From Peronospora farinosa (taxonomy: Eukaryota > Oomycota > Peronosporomycetes > Peronosporales > Peronosporaceae), in contig CANTFK010000478.1 of assembly GCA_947646735.1 (NCBI GenBank), positions 1 through 64,000 on the forward strand: a stretch of 64,000 nt of DNA, read 5' to 3'. Position 1 is the stretch's first letter. Each line of letters opens with the position of its first letter. Of this stretch, positions 9,949 through 23,400 are shown in pieces. The notes under the pieces were generated by a model. The model was not told the origin of the DNA. It worked only from the letters and a program-made list of their open reading frames with translations, and searched no databases. Position numbers and translations under genes: made by a program.

Positions 9949-10063
9949 GACCGTTTATATTGCTATGCGCGCGTCAAGTAATTCATCTAGTCATGGCTTA
10001 TTACAGAGTCCGGTATCAGCCATGGCTTGATTGTCCTAAATAGGGCAACTATTGCTCAGCAGT
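9949..10063. other. Spacer, nothing recognised
   Basis: Short non-repetitive sequence between the 20-bp repeats and the inverted synthetase fragment. No gene or signal was identified. Confidence 0.4.
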
Positions 10064-10707
10064 CTAAAAAGCTTTCTTTCCGTGCATGATTACGAGCACA
10101 GTTTGTTTTTGTCGTCGCACCATGTACACAAGTCCATCAATCACCAATTGCTTCAAATACAGCTTAAGATCCACACGCATGAACAAATTCATGTGCAGAT
10201 CATTGTGATACGTAACAAAAGGTTTTGCAGCAGCACCTCCGACAATCATTTTCACCATTTGAGTCTCAACTTCCAAAAAGTTCTTATCGCACAAAAATCG
10301 ACGAATGGCGTTTATGATCTTGGCTCAAGTGACAATGCTCCACGCATGTCATCATTCATAATAAGATCCAATCACCTTTGACGATACCGTGTGTCCTGTT
10401 GAAGAGTGAGTCCAGTACGACTTTTTGACAGCATGTGCACACAAGGAACCAATAGTACCAATTGTTGCGATAAATGGATAATTCACCCTTTTTGGATTTA
10501 CCAGGGTACTCTTAGACCCCTAGGATATCTCCACGACGTAAAATGCTGTGGATTTTGATAGAAGCTTGGTCATTTTCATCGGATCCAATGTCCGACATTA
10601 TTTGAAACTTTTTCCATCGGTACGAAGATCATAAAAGACCAATTTCGCTCCAGAAGAACGTTTACTATGAAGTTGACCAGCAACTGAGACGGTCTCAGTG
10701 CTAGACG
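10064..10707 (-). pseudogene. KARS: Lysyl-tRNA synthetase fragment (copy 3, inverted part)
   Basis: On the minus strand this continues from where 9681-9868 stops: the ACTGAGACCGTCTCAG region, then FYDLRTDG, GDILGV, and MCDKNFLEVETQMVKMIVGG, YHNDLHMNLFMRV and LYLKQLVIDGL. It extends further into the class II core than copies 1 and 2, which stop at NDLH. FLEVET is class II motif 1. The TAA after GDILGV (complement of 10512-10514) is shared with the other copies, but the second stop (after ETQMV) is absent here, where the frame reads VKMIVGG. Copy 3 therefore split off before that mutation, and the ancestor of all three was already defective. Confidence 0.87.
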
Positions 10708-10744
10708 GACACGAAGCAACTGCGTTGCACTTTCAGGGTATCAC

Positions 10745-11192
10745 GAGCTGATCGGCCACACGACGATGTACGTGCTCATGTTCATAAAGATCCTAGGCTA
10801 TTGTTCACGGACAAATATGGATAAAGATGGCCAAGGTGGCGCATGATTGGATGCTAAGCCCAGACGCAGATGGCGTGGGTCTAACGTGCGCGAACTAGAG
10901 ACAACAGCCACGTACATTTCGAGTTCGCAATCCAATCGCTTACGCTGAGGTCCATGAAGTGTGGCCTGGTGCTTTAGCACGTATCGCCAACTTTGGAGTG
11001 GTATATGCGAAATTGCTGCTTGGTAGGCAAGGACTACGGCGTGCACAACTTTATGATGCAGCTGCGTGACTTCGATACACGCGAGACGATACTTGGTATG
11101 ACGTTGGGCGACGTCGGCCCAATGATCTGATTAAACGATGTAGACAATGAATACTGTAGATTCTATATGTTCGCATCTTACGCAAAATGTGT
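10745..11192 (+). pseudogene. ACOX: Acyl-CoA oxidase N-terminal half fragment
   Basis: In shifting plus-strand frames this reads ELIGHTTMYVLMFIKILG, then GC-stop-AQTQM, GSNVRELETTATYISSSQS, WPGALARIANFGVVYAKLLL, DYGVHNFMMQLRDFDTRET, LGMTLGDVGPMI, LNDVDNEY and YVRILRKM. The order GC.AQTE..GSNVR.LETTATY, WPG.L, YGVH.F..Q.RD, G...GD.GP and NDVDN is that of the acyl-CoA dehydrogenase-like core (FAD and substrate binding) of acyl-CoA oxidases. At least three stops and several frameshifts disable it. It runs without spacer into the GC-rich satellite. It is complementary in extent to the C-terminal fragments at 6843 and 57339, so all may derive from one parental gene. Confidence 0.88.
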
Positions 11193-14100
11193 CCGCGAGC
11201 GTTGCCCCCACGCCCTCAGTGTCGATAAACGATCCTTTAGCAACGCCTTCTCGCGCGGTGCCACGCGTCCGTCTACTCCGCGAGCGTTGCCCACGCGCCC
11301 TTAGTGTCGATAAACAATCCTCTAGCAACGCCCTCTCTCTCGGCGCCACGCGTCCGTATTCTCCGGGAGGGCAGCCGCCGCGCGTTCAGTGCCGATAAAC
11401 GATCCTCTATAAACGCCTTCTCGCGCGGCGCCACACGTCCGTCTCCTCCGCGACGGCAGCCGCCGCGGCATTTTATCTGCATCTGAACATCCGCAGCCGC
11501 GCGCTCAGTGCCGATAAACGACAATCTAGTAACGCTTTCGCGCACGATTCAACGCATCCGTCTTCTCCAAGAGTGCAGCCCATGTCCGTTGAGTGCAGAT
11601 AAATTTTCCTCTTGCAACGCCCTCTCGCTCGGCGCCACACGTCCGTCTCCTCCGCGACGGCAGCCGCCGCGGCATTTTATCTGCATCTGAACATCCGCAG
11701 CCGCGCGCTCAGTGCCGATAAACGACAATCAAGTAACGATTTCGCGCGCAATTCAACGCGTCCGTCTTCTCCAATAGCGCAGCCCATGTCCGTTGAGTGC
11801 AGATAAATGTTCCTCTTGCAACGCCCTCTCGCTCGGCGCGACACAACCGTCTCCTCTGCGAGGGAAGCCGCCGCGGCATCCTTCTGCGTCTGAACCTTCG
11901 CATCCGCGCTCCGGCCGAAAAACGATCTTCTAGCAACGCCTTCTCGCGCGGCGCCACACATCCGTCTCCTCCGCGAGTGCAGCCGCCGCCCGCTCAGTGC
12001 CGATAAACGATCTTCTAGCAGCGCCTTCTTGCAGGGCGCAAGCGCCCGTCTCCTCCTCGAACGCGGCCGCCGAGGCATCCTTCTGCGTCTGAACCTTTGC
12101 TACCGCGCGCTCAGTGCTGATAACGATCTTCTAGCAACGCCTTCTCGCGCGGTGCCACCCTCCTTTTCTCCGCGAGCGCAGCCGCCGCCCGCTCAGTGCG
12201 GATAAACGATACTCTAGCACCGCCTTCTCGCGCGGCGCCACGCGCCCATCTCCTCCGCGAGAGCAGCCGCCGCGCGCTCAGTGACGATAAATGGTCATAT
12301 AGCACCGCCTTCTCGCGCGGCGCCACACATCCTTCTCCTTCGCGAGCGCAGCCGCCGCCCGCTCAGTTCGGATAAACTATTCTCTACTACCGCCTTCTCG
12401 CAAGGCGCCACGCACCCATCTCCTCCGCGAGAGCAGCCGCCGCGCGCTCAGTGACGATAAACGATACTCTAGCAACGCCTTCTCGCGCATCGCCACACAT
12501 CCTTCTCCTTCGCGAGCGCAGCCGCCGCCCGCTCAGTGCCAATAAAAGATCCTCTAGAATCGCCTTCTTGCGCGGCGCCACGCGCCCGTCTCCTCCGCGA
12601 ACGCGGCTGCCTTGGCATCCTTCTGCGTCTGAACCTCTGCTGCCGCGCGCTCAGGGCCGATAAACGATTCTCTAGCAACAGCACCTCACGCGGCGCCACC
12701 CTCCGTCTCGTCCGCGAGCGCAGCCATCGCCTGCTCAGTGCAGATAAACGATCCTCTAGCACCGCCTTCTCGCGCGGCGCCACGCGCCCATCTCCTCCGC
12801 GAGAGCAGCCGCCGCGCGCTCAGTGACGATAAATGGTCATATAGCACCGCCTTCTCGCGCGGCGCCACGCGCCCATCTCCTCCGCGAGAGCAGCCGCCGC
12901 GCGCTCAGTGACGATAAATGGTCATATAGCACCGCCTTCTCGCGCGGCGCCACACATCCTTCTCCTTCGCGAGCGCAGCCGCCGCCCGCTCAGTGCCAAT
13001 AAAAGATCCTCTAGAATCGCCTTCTTGCGCGGCGCCACGCGCCCGTCTCCTCCGCGAACGCGGCTGCCTTGGCATCCTTCTGCGTCTGAACCTCTGCTGC
13101 CGCGCGCTCAGGGCCGATAAACGATTCTCTAGCAACAGCTCCTCACGCGGCGCCACCCTCCGTCTCGTCCGCGAGCGCAGCCATCGCCTGCTCAGTGCAG
13201 ATAAACGATCCTCTAGCACCGCCTTCTCGCGCGGCGCCACGCGCCTGTCTCCTCCGCGAGCGCAGCCGCCGCCGCTCAGTAACGATAAATGGTCGTATAG
13301 CACCGCCTTCTCGCGCGGCGCTACGCGTCGACTCCTCCGCGAGAGCAGCCGCCGCGCGCTCAGTGACGATAAATGGTCATATAGCACCGCCTTCTCGCGC
13401 GGCGCCACACATCCTTCTCCTTCGCGAGCGCAGCCGCCGCCCGCTCAGTGCCAATAAAAGATCCTCTAGAATCGCCTTCTTGCGCGGCGCCACGCGCCCG
13501 TCTCCTCCGCGAACGCGGCTGCCTTGGCATCCTTCTGGTCTGAACCTCTGCTGCGCGCGCTCAGGGCCGATAAACGATTCTCTAGCAACAGCTCCTCACG
13601 CGGCGCCACCCTCCGTCTCGTCCGCGAGCGCAGCCATCGCCTGCTCAGTGCAGATAAACGATCCTCTAGCACCGCCTTCTCGCGCGGCGCCACGCGCCTA
13701 TCTCCTCCGCGAGCGCAGCCGCCGCCCGCTCAGTAACGATAAATGGTCGTATAGCACCGCCTTCTCGCGCGGCGCTACGCGTCCGACTCCTCCGCGAAAG
13801 CGGCCGCCGCGGCATCCTCTACGTCTGAACCTCTGCTGTCGCGCGTTCAGTGCCGATAAACGATCTTCTAGCAACGCCCTCTCGTGCGGCGCCACACGTC
13901 CGTCTCCTCCGCGGCGGCAGCCGCCGGGGCATTTTATCTGCATCTGAACATCCGCAGCCGCGCGCTCAGTGCCGATAAACGACAATCAAGTAACGCTTTC
14001 GCGCGCAATTCAACGCGTCCGTCTTCTCCAAGAGCGCAGCCCATGTCCGTTGAGTGCAGATAAATTTTCCTCTTGCAACGCCCTCTCGCTCGGCGCGACA

Positions 14101-14481
14101 CGACCGTCTCCTCTGCGAGGGAAGCCGCCGCGGCATCCTTCTGCGTCTGAAATTCGCATCCGCGCTCCGGCCGAAAAACGATTTCTAGCAACGCTTCTCA
14201 GCGGTCAACATCGTCTCCTCCGCGAGTGCAGCCGCCGCCCGCTCAGTGCCGATAAACGATCACTCTAGCAACGCCTTCTCGCGCATCGCCACACATCCTT
14301 CTCCTTCGCGAGCGCAGCCGCCGCCCGCTCAGTGCCAATAAATGATCCTCTAGAATCGCCTTCTTGCGCGGCGCCACGCGCCCGTCTCCTCCGCGAACGC
14401 GGCCGCCTTGGCATCCTTCTGCGTCTGAACCTCTGCTGCCGCGCGCTCAGGGCCGATAAACGATTCTCTAGCAACAGCACC

Positions 14482-17400
14482 TCACGCGGCGCCACCCTCC
14501 GTCTCGTCCGCGAGCGCAGCCATCGCCTGCTCAGTGCAGATAAACGATCCTCTAGCACCGCCTTCTCGCGCGGCGCCACGCGCCTGTCTCCTCCGCGAGA
14601 GCAGCCGCCGCGCGCTCAGTAACGATAAATGGTCGTATAGCACCGCCTTCTCGCGCGGCGCTACGCGTCCGACTCCTCCGCGAAAGCGGCCGCCGCGGCA
14701 TCCTCTACGTCTGAACCTCTGCTGTCGCGCGTTCAGTGCCGATAAACGATCTTCTAGCAACGCCCTCTCGTGCGGCGCCACACGTCCGTCTCCTCCGCGG
14801 CGGCAGCCGCCGCGGCATTTTATCTGCATCTGAACATCCGCAGCCGCGCGCTCAGTGCCGATAAACGACAATCAAGTAACGCTTTCGCGCGCAATTCAAC
14901 GCGTCCGTCTTCTCCAAGAGCGCAGCCCATGTCCGTTGAGTGCAGATAAATTTTCCTCTTGCAACGCCCTCTCGCTCGGCGCGACACGACCGTCTCCTCT
15001 GCGAGGGAAGCCGCCGCGGCATCCTTCTGCGTCTGAAACTTCGCATCCGCGCTCCGGCCGAAAAACGATCTTCTAGCAACGCCTTCTCGAGCGGCGTCAC
15101 ACATCCGTCTCCTCCGCGAGTGCAGCCGCCGCCCGCTCAGTACCGATAAACGATCCTCTAGCACCGCCTTCTCGCGCGGCGCCACGCGCCCATCTCCTCC
15201 GCGAGAGCAGCCGCCGCGCGCTCAGTGACGATAAATGGTCATATAGCACCGCCTTCTCGCGCGGCGCCACGCATCCGTCTCCTCCGCGAGCGCAGCTGCC
15301 GCTCGCTCAGTGTTGATAACGATCTTCTAGCAACGCCTTCTCGCGCGACGCCACCCTCCGTTTTCTCCGCGAGCGCAGCCGCCGCCCGCTCAGTTCGGAT
15401 AAACGATTCTCTACTACCGCCTTCTCGCACGGCGCCACGCGCATATCTCCTCCGCGAGAGCAGCGCCGCTCGCTCAGTGACGATAAATGGTCATATAGCA
15501 CCGCCTTCTCGCGCGGCGCCACACATCCTTCTCCTTCGCGAGCGCAGCCGCCGCCCGCTCAGTGCCAATAAAAGATCCTCTAGAATCGCCTTCTTGCGCG
15601 GCGCCTCGCGCCCGTCTCCTCCGCGAACGCGGCTGCCTTGGCATCCTTCTGCGTCTGAACCTCTGCTGCCGCGCGCTCAGGGCCGATAAACGATTCTCTA
15701 GCAACAGCACCTCACGCGGCGCCACCCTCCGTCTCGTCCGCGAGCGCAGCCATCGCCTGCTCAGTGCAGATAAACGATCCTCTAGCACCGCCTTCTCGCG
15801 CGGCGCCACGCGCCTGTCTCCTCCGCGAGAGCAGCCGCCGCGCGCTCAGTGACGATAAATGGTCATATAGCACCGCCTTCTCGCGCGGCGCTACGCGTCC
15901 GACTCCTCCGCGAAAGCGGCCGCCGCGGCATCCTCTACGTCTGAACCTCTGCTGTCGCGCGTTCAGTGCCGATAAACGATCTTCTAGCAACGCCCTCTCG
16001 TGCGGCGCCACACGTCCGTCTCCTCCGCGGCGGCAGCCGCCGGGGCATTTTATCTGCATCTGAACATCCGCAGCCGCGCGCTCAGTGCCGATAAACGACA
16101 ATCAAGTAACGCTTTCGCGCGCAATTCAACGCGTCCGTCTTCTCCAAGAGCGCAGCCCATGTCCGTTGAGTGCAGATAAATTTTCCTCTTGCAACGCCCT
16201 CTCGCTCGGCGCGACACGACCGTCTCCTCTGCGAGGGAAGCCGCCGCGGCATCCTTCTGCGTCTGAAACTTCGCATCCGCGCTCCGGCCGAAAAACGATC
16301 TTCTAGCAACGCCTTCTCGAGCGGCGTCACACATCCGTCTCCTCCGCGAGTGCAGCCGCCGCCCGCTCAGTGACCGATAAACGATCCTCTAGCAACGCCT
16401 TCTCGCGCATCGCCACACATCCTTCTCCTTCGCGAGCGCAGCCGCCGCCCGCTCAGTGCCAATAAAAGATCCTCTAGAATCGCCTTCTTGCGCGGCGCCA
16501 CGCGCCCGTCTCCTCCGCGAACGCGGCTGCCTTGGCATCCTTCTGCGTCTGAACCTCTGCTGCCGCGCGCTCAGGGCCGATAAACGATTCTCTAGCAACA
16601 GCACCTCACGCGGCGCCACCCTCCGTCTCGTCCGCGAGCGCAGCCATCGCCTGCTCAGTGCAGATAAACGATCCTCTAGCACCGCCTTCTCGCGCGGCGC
16701 CACGCGCCCATCTCCTCCGCGAGAGCAGCCGCCGCGCGCTCAGTGACGATAAATGGTCGTATAGCACCGCCTTCTCGCGCGGCGCTACGCGTCCGACTCC
16801 TCCGCGAAAGCGGCCGCCGCGGCATCCTCTACGTCTGAACCTCTGCTGTCGCGCGTTCAGTGCCGATAAACGATCTTCTAGCAACGCCCTCTCGTGCGGC
16901 GCCACACGTCCGTCTCCTCCGCGGCGGCAGCCGCCGCGGCATTTTATCTGCATCTGAACATCCGCAGCCGCGCGCTCAGTGCCGATAAACGACAATCAAG
17001 TAACGCTTTCGCGCGCAATTCAACGCGTCCGTCTTCTCCAAGAGCGCAGCCCATGTCCGTTGAGTGCAGATAAATTTTCCTCTTGCAACGCCCTCTCGCT
17101 CGGCGCGACACGTCCGTCTCCTCTGCGAGGGAAGCCGCCGCGGCATCCTTCTGCGTCTGAAACTTCGCATCCGCGCTCCGGCCGAAAAACGATCTTCTAG
17201 CAACGCCTTCTCGAGCGGCGTCACACATCCGTCTCCTCCGCGAGTGCAGCCGCCGCCCGCTCAGTACCGATAAACGATCCTCTAGCAACGCCTTCTCGCG
17301 CATCGCCACACATCCTTCTCCTTCGCGAGCGCAGCCGCCGCCCGCTCAGTGCCAATAAAAGATCCTCTAGAATCGCCTTCTTGCGCGGCGCCACGCGCCC

Positions 17401-20400
17401 GTCTCCTCCGCGAACGCGGCTGCCTTGGCATCCTTCTGCGTCTGAACCTCTGCTGCCGCGCGCTCAGGGCCGATAAACGATTCTCTAGCAACAGCACCTC
17501 ACGCGGCGCCACCCTCCGTCTCGTCCGCGAGCGCAGCCATCGCCTGCTCAGTGCAGATAAACGATCCTCTAGCACCGCCTTCTCGCGCGGCGCCACGCGC
17601 CTGTCTCCTCCGCGAGAGCAGCCGCCGCGCGCTCAGTGACGATAAATGGTCATATAGCACCGCCTTCTCGCGCGGCGCTACGCGTCCGACTCCTCCGCGA
17701 AAGCGGCCGCCGCGGCATCCTCTACGTCTGAACCTCTGCTGTCGCGCGTTCAGTGCCGATAAACGATCTTCTAGCAACGCCCTCTCGTGCGGCGCCACAC
17801 GTCCGTCTCCTCCGCGGCGGCAGCCGCCGCGGCATTTTATCTGCATCTGAACATCCGCAGCCGCGCGCTCAGTGCCGATAAACGACAATCAAGTAACGCT
17901 TTCGCGCGCAATTCAACGCGTCCGTCTTCTCCAAGAGCGCAGCCCATGTCCGTTGAGTGCAGATAAATTTTCCTCTTGCAACGCCCTCTCGCTCGGCGCG
18001 ACACGACCGTCTCCTCTGCGAGGGAAGCCGCCGCGGCATCCTTCTGCGTCTGAAACTTCGCATCCGCGCTCCGGCCGAAAAACGATCTTCTAGCAACGCC
18101 TTCTCGAGCGGCGTCACACATCCGTCTCCTCCGCGAGTGCAGCCGCCGCCCGCTCAGTGACCGATAAACGATCCTCTAGCAACGCCTTCTCGCGCATCGC
18201 CACACATCCTTCTCCTTCGCGAGCGCAGCCGCCGCCCGCTCAGTGCCAATAAAAGATCCTCTAGAATCGCCTTCTTGCGCGGCGCCACGCGCCCGTCTCC
18301 TCCGCGAACGCGGCTGCCTTGGCATCCTTCTGCGTCTGAACCTCTGCTGCCGCGCGCTCAGGGCCGATAAACGATTCTCTAGCAACAGCACCTCACGCGG
18401 CGCCACCCTCCGTCTCGTCCGCGAGCGCAGCCATCGCCTGCTCAGTGCAGATAAACGATCCTCTAGCACCGCCTTCTCGCGCGGCGCCACGCGCCCATCT
18501 CCTCCGCGAGAGCAGCCGCCGCGCGCTCAGTGACGATAAATGGTCATATAGCACCGCCTTCTCGCGCGGCGCTACGCGTCCGACTCCTCCGCGAAAGCGG
18601 CCGCCGCGGCATCCTCTACGTCTGAACCTCTGCTGTCGCGCGTTCAGTGCCGATAAACGATCTTCTAGCAACGCCCTCTCGTGCGGCGCCACACGTCCGT
18701 CTCCTCCGCGGCGGCAGCCGCCGCGGCATTTTATCTGCATCTGAACATCCGCAGCCGCGCGCTCAGTGCCGATAAACGACAATCAAGTAACGCTTTCGCG
18801 CGCAATTCAACGCGTCCGTCTTCTCCAAGAGCGCAGCCCATGTCCGTTGAGTGCAGATAAATTTTCCTCTTGCAACGCCCTCTCGCTCGGCGCGACACGA
18901 CCGTCTCCTCTGCGAGGGAAGCCGCCGCGGCATCCTTCTGCGTCTGAAACTTCGCATCCGCGCTCCGGCCGAAAAACGATCTTCTAGCAACGCCTTCTCG
19001 AGCGGCGTCACACATCCGTCTCCTCCGCGAGTGCAGCCGCCGCCCGCTCAGTACCGATAAACGATCCTCTAGCAACGCCTTCTCGCGCATCGCCACACAT
19101 CCTTCTCCTTCGCGAGCGCAGCCGCCGCCCGCTCAGTGCCAATAAAAGATCCTCTAGAATCGCCTTCTTGCGCGGCGCCACGCGCCCGTCTCCTCCGCGA
19201 ACGCGGCTGCCTTGGCATCCTTCTGCGTCTGAACCTCTGCTGCCGCGCGCTCAGGGCCGATAAACGATTCTCTAGCAACAGCACCTCACGCGGCGCCACC
19301 CTCCGTCTCGTCCGCGAGCGCAGCCATCGCCTGCTCAGTGCAGATAAACGATCCTCTAGCACCGCCTTCTCGCGCGGCGCCACGCGCCCATCTCCTCCGC
19401 GAGAGCAGCCGCCGCGCGCTCAGTGACGATAAATGGTCGTATAGCACCGCCTTCTCGCGCGGCGCTACGCGTCCGACTCCTCCGCGAAAGCGGCCGCCGC
19501 GGCATCCTCTACGTCTGAACCTCTGCTGTCGCGCGTTCAGTGCCGATAAACGATCTTCTAGCAACGCCCTCTCGTGCGACGCCACACGTCCGTCTCCTCC
19601 GCGGCGGCAGCCGCCGCGGCATTTTATCTGCATCTGAACATCCGCAGCCGCGCGCTCAGTGCCGATAAACGACAATCAAGTAACGCTTTCGCGCGCAATT
19701 CAACGCGTCCGTCTTCTCCAAGAGCGCAGCCCATGTCCGTTGAGTGCAGATAAATTTTCCTCTTGCAACGCCCTCTCGCTCGGCGCGACACGACCGTCTC
19801 CTCTGCGAGGGAAGCCGCCGCGGCATCCTTCTGCGTCTGAAACTTCGCATCCGCGCTCCGGCCGAAAAACGATCTTCTAGCAACGCCTTCTCGAGCGGCG
19901 TCACACATCCGTCTCCTCCGCGAGTGCAGCCGCCGCCCGCTCAGTACCGATAAACGATCCTCTAGCAACGCCTTCTCGCGCATCGCCACACATCCTTCTC
20001 CTTCGCGAGCGCAGCCGCCGCCCGCTCAGTGCCAATAAAAGATCCTCTAGAATCGCCTTCTTGCGCGGCGCCACGCGCCCGTCTCCTCCGCGAACGCGGC
20101 TGCCTTGGCATCCTTCTGCGTCTGAACCTCTGCTGCCGCGCGCTCAGGGCCGATAAACGATTCTCTAGCAACAGCACCTCACGCGGCGCCACCCTCCGTC
20201 TCGTCCGCGAGCGCAGCCATCGCCTGCTCAGTGCAGATAAACGATCCTCTAGCACCGCCTTCTCGCGCGGCGCCACGCGCCTGTCTCCTCCGCGAGAGCA
20301 GCCGCCGCGCGCTCAGTGACGATAAATGGTCATATAGCACCGCCTTCTCGCGCGGCGCTACGCGTCCGACTCCTCCGCGAAAGCGGCCGCCGCGGCATCC

Positions 20401-23400
20401 TCTACGTCTGAACCTCTGCTGTCGCGCGTTCAGTGCCGATAAACGATCTTCTAGCAACGCCCTCTCGTGCGGCGCCACACGTCCGTCTCCTCCGCGGCGG
20501 CAGCCGCCGCGGCATTTTATCTGCATCTGAACATCCGCAGCCGCGCGCTCAGTGCCGATAAACGACAATCAAGTAACGCTTTCGCGCGCAATTCAACGCG
20601 TCCGTCTTCTCCAAGAGCGCAGCCCATGTCCGTTGAGTGCAGATAAATTTTCCTCTTGCAACGCCCTCTCGCTCGGCGCGACACGACCGTCTCCTCTGCG
20701 AGGGAAGCCGCCGCGGCATCCTTCTGCGTCTGAAACTTCGCATCCGCGCTCCGGCCGAAAAACGATCTTCTAGCAACGCCTTCTCGAGCGGCGTCACACA
20801 TCCGTCTCCTCCGCGAGTGCAGCCGCCGCCCGCTCAGTACCGATAAACGATCCTCTAGCAACGCCTTCTCGCGCATCGCCACACATCCTTCTCCTTCGCG
20901 AGCGCAGCCGCCGCCCGCTCAGTGCCAATAAAAGATCCTCTAGAATCGCCTTCTTGCGCGGCGCCACGCGCCCGTCTCCTCCGCGAACGCGGCTGCCTTG
21001 GCATCCTTCTGCGTCTGAACCTCTGCTGCCGCGCGCTCAGGGCCGATAAACGATTCTCTAGCAACAGCACCTCACGCGGCGCCACCCTCCGTCTCGTCCG
21101 CGAGCGCAGCCATCGCCTGCTCAGTGCAGATAAACGATCCTCTAGCACCGCCTTCTCGCGCGGCGCCACGCGCCTGTCTCCTCCGCGAGAGCAGCCGCCG
21201 CGCGCTCAGTGACGATAAATGGTCGTATAGCACCGCCTTCTCGCGCGGCGCTACGCGTCCGACTCCTCCGCGAAAGCGGCCGCCGCGGCATCCTCTACGT
21301 CTGAACCTCTGCTGTCGCGCGTTCAGTGCCGATAAACGATCTTCTAGCAACGCCCTCTCGTGCGGCGCCACACGTCCGTCTCCTCCGCGGCGGCAGCCGC
21401 CGCGGCATTTTATCTGCATCTGAACATCCGCAGCCGCGCGCTCAGTGCCGATAAACGACAATCAAGTAACGCTTTCGCGCGCAATTCAACGCGTCCGTCT
21501 TCTCCAAGAGCGCAGCCCATGTCCGTTGAGTGCAGATAAATTTTCCTCTTGCAACGCCCTCTCGCTCGGCGCGACACGACCGTCTCCTCTGCGAGGGAAG
21601 CCGCCGCGGCATCCTTCTGCGTCTGAAACTTCGCATCCGCGCTCCGGCCGAAAAACGATCTTCTAGCAACGCCTTCTCGAGCGGCGTCACACATCCGTCT
21701 CCTCCGCGAGTGCAGCCGCCGCCCGCTCAGTACCGATAAACGATCCTCTAGCAACGCCTTCTCGCGCAGCGCCACACATCCTTCTCCTTCGCGAGCGCAG
21801 CCGCCGCCCGCTCAGTGCCAATAAAAGATCCTCTAGAATCGCCTTCTTGCGCGGCGCCACGCGCCCGTCTCCTCCGCGAACGCGGCTGCCTTGGCATCCT
21901 TCTGCGTCTGAACCTCTGCTGCCGCGCGCTCAGGGCCGATAAACGATTCTCTAGCAACAGCACCTCACGCGGCGCCACCCTCCGTCTCGTCCGCGAGCGC
22001 AGCCATCGCCTGCTCAGTGCAGATAAACGATCCTCTAGCACCGCCTTCTCGCGCGGCGCCACGCGCCTGTCTCCTCCGCGAGAGCAGCCGCCGCGCGCTC
22101 AGTGACGATAAATGGTCGTATAGCACCGCCTTCTCGCGCGGCGCTACGCGTCCGACTCCTCCGCGAAAGCGGCCGCCGCGGCATCCTCTACGTCTGAACC
22201 TCTGCTGTCGCGCGTTCAGTGCCGATAAACGATCTTCTAGCAACGCCCTCTCGTGCGGCGCCACACGTCCGTCTCCTCCGCGGCGGCAGCCGCCGCGGCA
22301 TTTTATCTGCATCTGAACATCCGCAGCCGCGCGCTCAGTGCCGATAAACGACAATCAAGTAACGCTTTCGCGCGCAATTCAACGCGTCCGTCTTCTCCAA
22401 GAGCGCAGCCCATGTCCGTTGAGTGCAGATAAATTTTCCTCTTGCAACGCCCTCTCGCTCGGCGCGACACGACCGTCTCCTCTGCGAGGGAAGCCGCCGC
22501 GGCATCCTTCTGCGTCTGAAACTTCGCATCCGCGCTCCGGCCGAAAAACGATCTTCTAGCAACGCCTTCTCGAGCGGCGTCACACATCCGTCTCCTCCGC
22601 GAGTGCAGCCGCCGCCCGCTCAGTACCGATAAACGATCCTCTAGCAACGCCTTCTCGCGCATCGCCACACATCCTTCTCCTTCGCGAGCGCAGCCGCCGC
22701 CCGCTCAGTGCCAATAAAAGATCCTCTAGAATCGCCTTCTTGCGCGGCGCCACGCGCCCGTCTCCTCCGCGAACGCGGCTGCCTTGGCATCCTTCTGCGT
22801 CTGAACCTCTGCTGCCGCGCGCTCAGGGCCGATAAACGATTCTCTAGCAACAGCACCTCACGCGGCGCCACCCTCCGTCTCGTCCGCGAGCGCAGCCATC
22901 GCCTGCTCAGTGCAGATAAACGATCCTCTAGCACCGCCTTCTCGCGCGGCGCCACGCGCCCATCTCCTCCGCGAGAGCAGCCGCCGCGCGCTCAGTGACG
23001 ATAAATGGTCATATAGCACCGCCTTCTCGCGCGGCGCCACGCATCCGTCTCCTCCGCGAGCGCAGCTGCCGCTCGCTCAGTGTTGATAACGATCTTCTAG
23101 CAACGCCTTCTCGCGCGACGCCACCCTCCGTTTTCTCCGCGAGCGCAGCCGCCGCCCGCTCAGTTCGGATAAACGATTCTCTACTACCGCCTTCTCGCAC
23201 GGCGCCACGCGCCTATCTCCTCCGTGAGAGCAGCGCCCGCGCGCTCAGTGACGATAAATGGTCATATAGCACCGCCTTCTCGCGCGGCGCCACACATCCT
23301 TCTCCTTCGCGAGCGCAGCCGCCGCCCGCTCAGTGCCAATAAAAGATCCTCTAGAATCGCCTTCTTGCGCGGCGCCACGCGCCCGTCTCCTCCGCGAACG

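Noticed and set aside
10052..10381. Plus-strand frame of 109 codons
   Set aside because: It is the antisense shadow of the inverted lysyl-tRNA synthetase fragment.
5869..11192. Helitron or pack-type transposon carrying captured gene fragments
   Set aside because: Attractive as an explanation for the mosaic, but I found no element termini, target-site duplication or transposase. It is kept only as a hypothesis in the findings.
13195..13947. A 250-codon plus-strand frame in the GC-rich satellite, and many Arg-rich frames on both strands
   Set aside because: High GC removes stop codons in satellite monomers. The frames rotate with each monomer and the peptides are low-complexity repeats with no family motif.
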